Below, piece after piece: positions 5,626 to 5,765 of a stretch of DNA of 5,765 nt. The notes under the pieces were generated by a model. The model was given only the letters and a program-made list of their open reading frames with translations, was not told the origin of the DNA and did not search any database. Numbering within the stretch: the first letter of the stretch is position 1; each line of letters starts with the position of its first letter. Source of the stretch: Polyangia bacterium (GTDB lineage: Bacteria > Myxococcota_A > Polyangia > Polyangiales > Polyangiaceae). A program made the translations under genes and the position numbers. The stretch is from positions 1 through 5,765 of the forward strand of contig JAUILJ010000565.1 of the NCBI GenBank assembly GCA_030433055.1, read 5' to 3'.

Positions 5626-5765
5626 ATGACCCCTCACCCCCGAACCCCGATCCTGAAGTCGAAGCGCCCGCGTGAGCGGAGAGTCAGGAGCTGGGTGCGT
5701 GGGATCGGTGCCCTGCTGCTGTTGCTCGGAGGCGCAGCCGTGGGCTGCAGCACGGCGGAAGGCGA
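5626..5765 (+). CDS. Lipoprotein, N-terminal part only (runs off window)
   Basis: This frame is open to the window end and encodes a secretion signal: a basic stretch, then the hydrophobic core GIGALLLLLGGAAVGC ending in a lipobox (AVGC), followed by STAEG. The cysteine would be lipidated and become residue 1 of the mature protein. Two starts are possible. ATG 5626 gives a long, Arg-rich N-region of about 25 residues and has no ribosome site. GTG 5695 gives a standard 18-residue signal peptide (MRGIGALLLLLGGAAVGC) and has AGGAG at 5686-5690, four bases upstream, so it may be the true start. Too little of the mature protein is present to name a family. It lies 14 to 83 bases after mnmA and may share its transcript. 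No tie in function to mnmA is evident. Confidence 0.65.
   Translation, partial: MTPHPRTPILKSKRPRERRVRSWVRGIGALLLLLGGAAVGCSTAEG
5686..5690 (+). promoter_or_regulatory. Ribosome binding site favouring the GTG 5695 lipoprotein start
   Basis: AGGAG sits four bases before GTG 5695. That start trims the protein to a textbook lipoprotein signal peptide, whereas the upstream ATG 5626 lacks any such site. Confidence 0.45.

Noticed and set aside
1..5765. CRISPR arrays, tRNA/rRNA genes, complete insertion sequences or toxin-antitoxin pairs.
   Set aside because: No regularly spaced repeats, tRNA-like cloverleaf, transposase or paired small genes were recognised on either strand.

Overview
The window is high-GC, gene-dense chromosomal DNA from a bacterium. 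The nearest fit is a Myxococcota or other deltaproteobacterial-type lineage. I infer this from the codon use, the frequent GTG/TTG starts, the tandem Na/Pi-transporter plus PhoU pair, a free-standing FliA-type sigma factor and a YscI-like type III secretion rod protein. No rRNA or tRNA is visible, so the taxonomy remains an inference.

Layout: (1) Bases 1-51 look like the end of an upstream gene. (2) 165-1424 (+) encodes a Na+/phosphate cotransporter-family membrane protein, followed within a few bases by a PhoU-domain protein ending at 2129 (+). Together they form a likely phosphate-handling operon. (3) Directly after the phoU-like stop lies a 137-bp non-coding element (2130-2266). Its ends are imperfect inverted repeats, and each end also folds into its own hairpin; it resembles a MITE or repeat element. 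(4) 2337-3038 (-) is a FliA/sigma-28-type sigma factor with clear regions 2 and 4 but no recognisable region 3. (5) About 3048-3476 contains no convincing gene, only a weak minus-strand frame that overlaps the sigma start by GTGA. (6) 3477-4064 (+) is a CPBP (CAAX-like) intramembrane protease. (7) 4099-4407 (-) is a short gene whose C-terminal half looks like the YscI/SctI inner-rod protein of type III secretion, with no other secretion gene next to it. (8) 4499-5611 (+) is mnmA, the tRNA-U34 2-thiouridylase. (9) From 5626 or 5695 (+) a lipoprotein gene begins and runs off the window.

Functionally, only the transporter and PhoU pair clearly work together. The sigma factor, protease, SctI-like protein, MnmA and lipoprotein are single genes in alternating orientations, so the sigma factor's regulon and the SctI-like protein's partners must lie elsewhere. 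The best leads for something unusual are the orphan SctI-like gene, whose N-terminus seems to contain translated dispersed-repeat sequence, the hairpin-ended element at 2130-2266, and the sigma factor without a region 3. I found no strong evidence of a wholly new multi-gene system.
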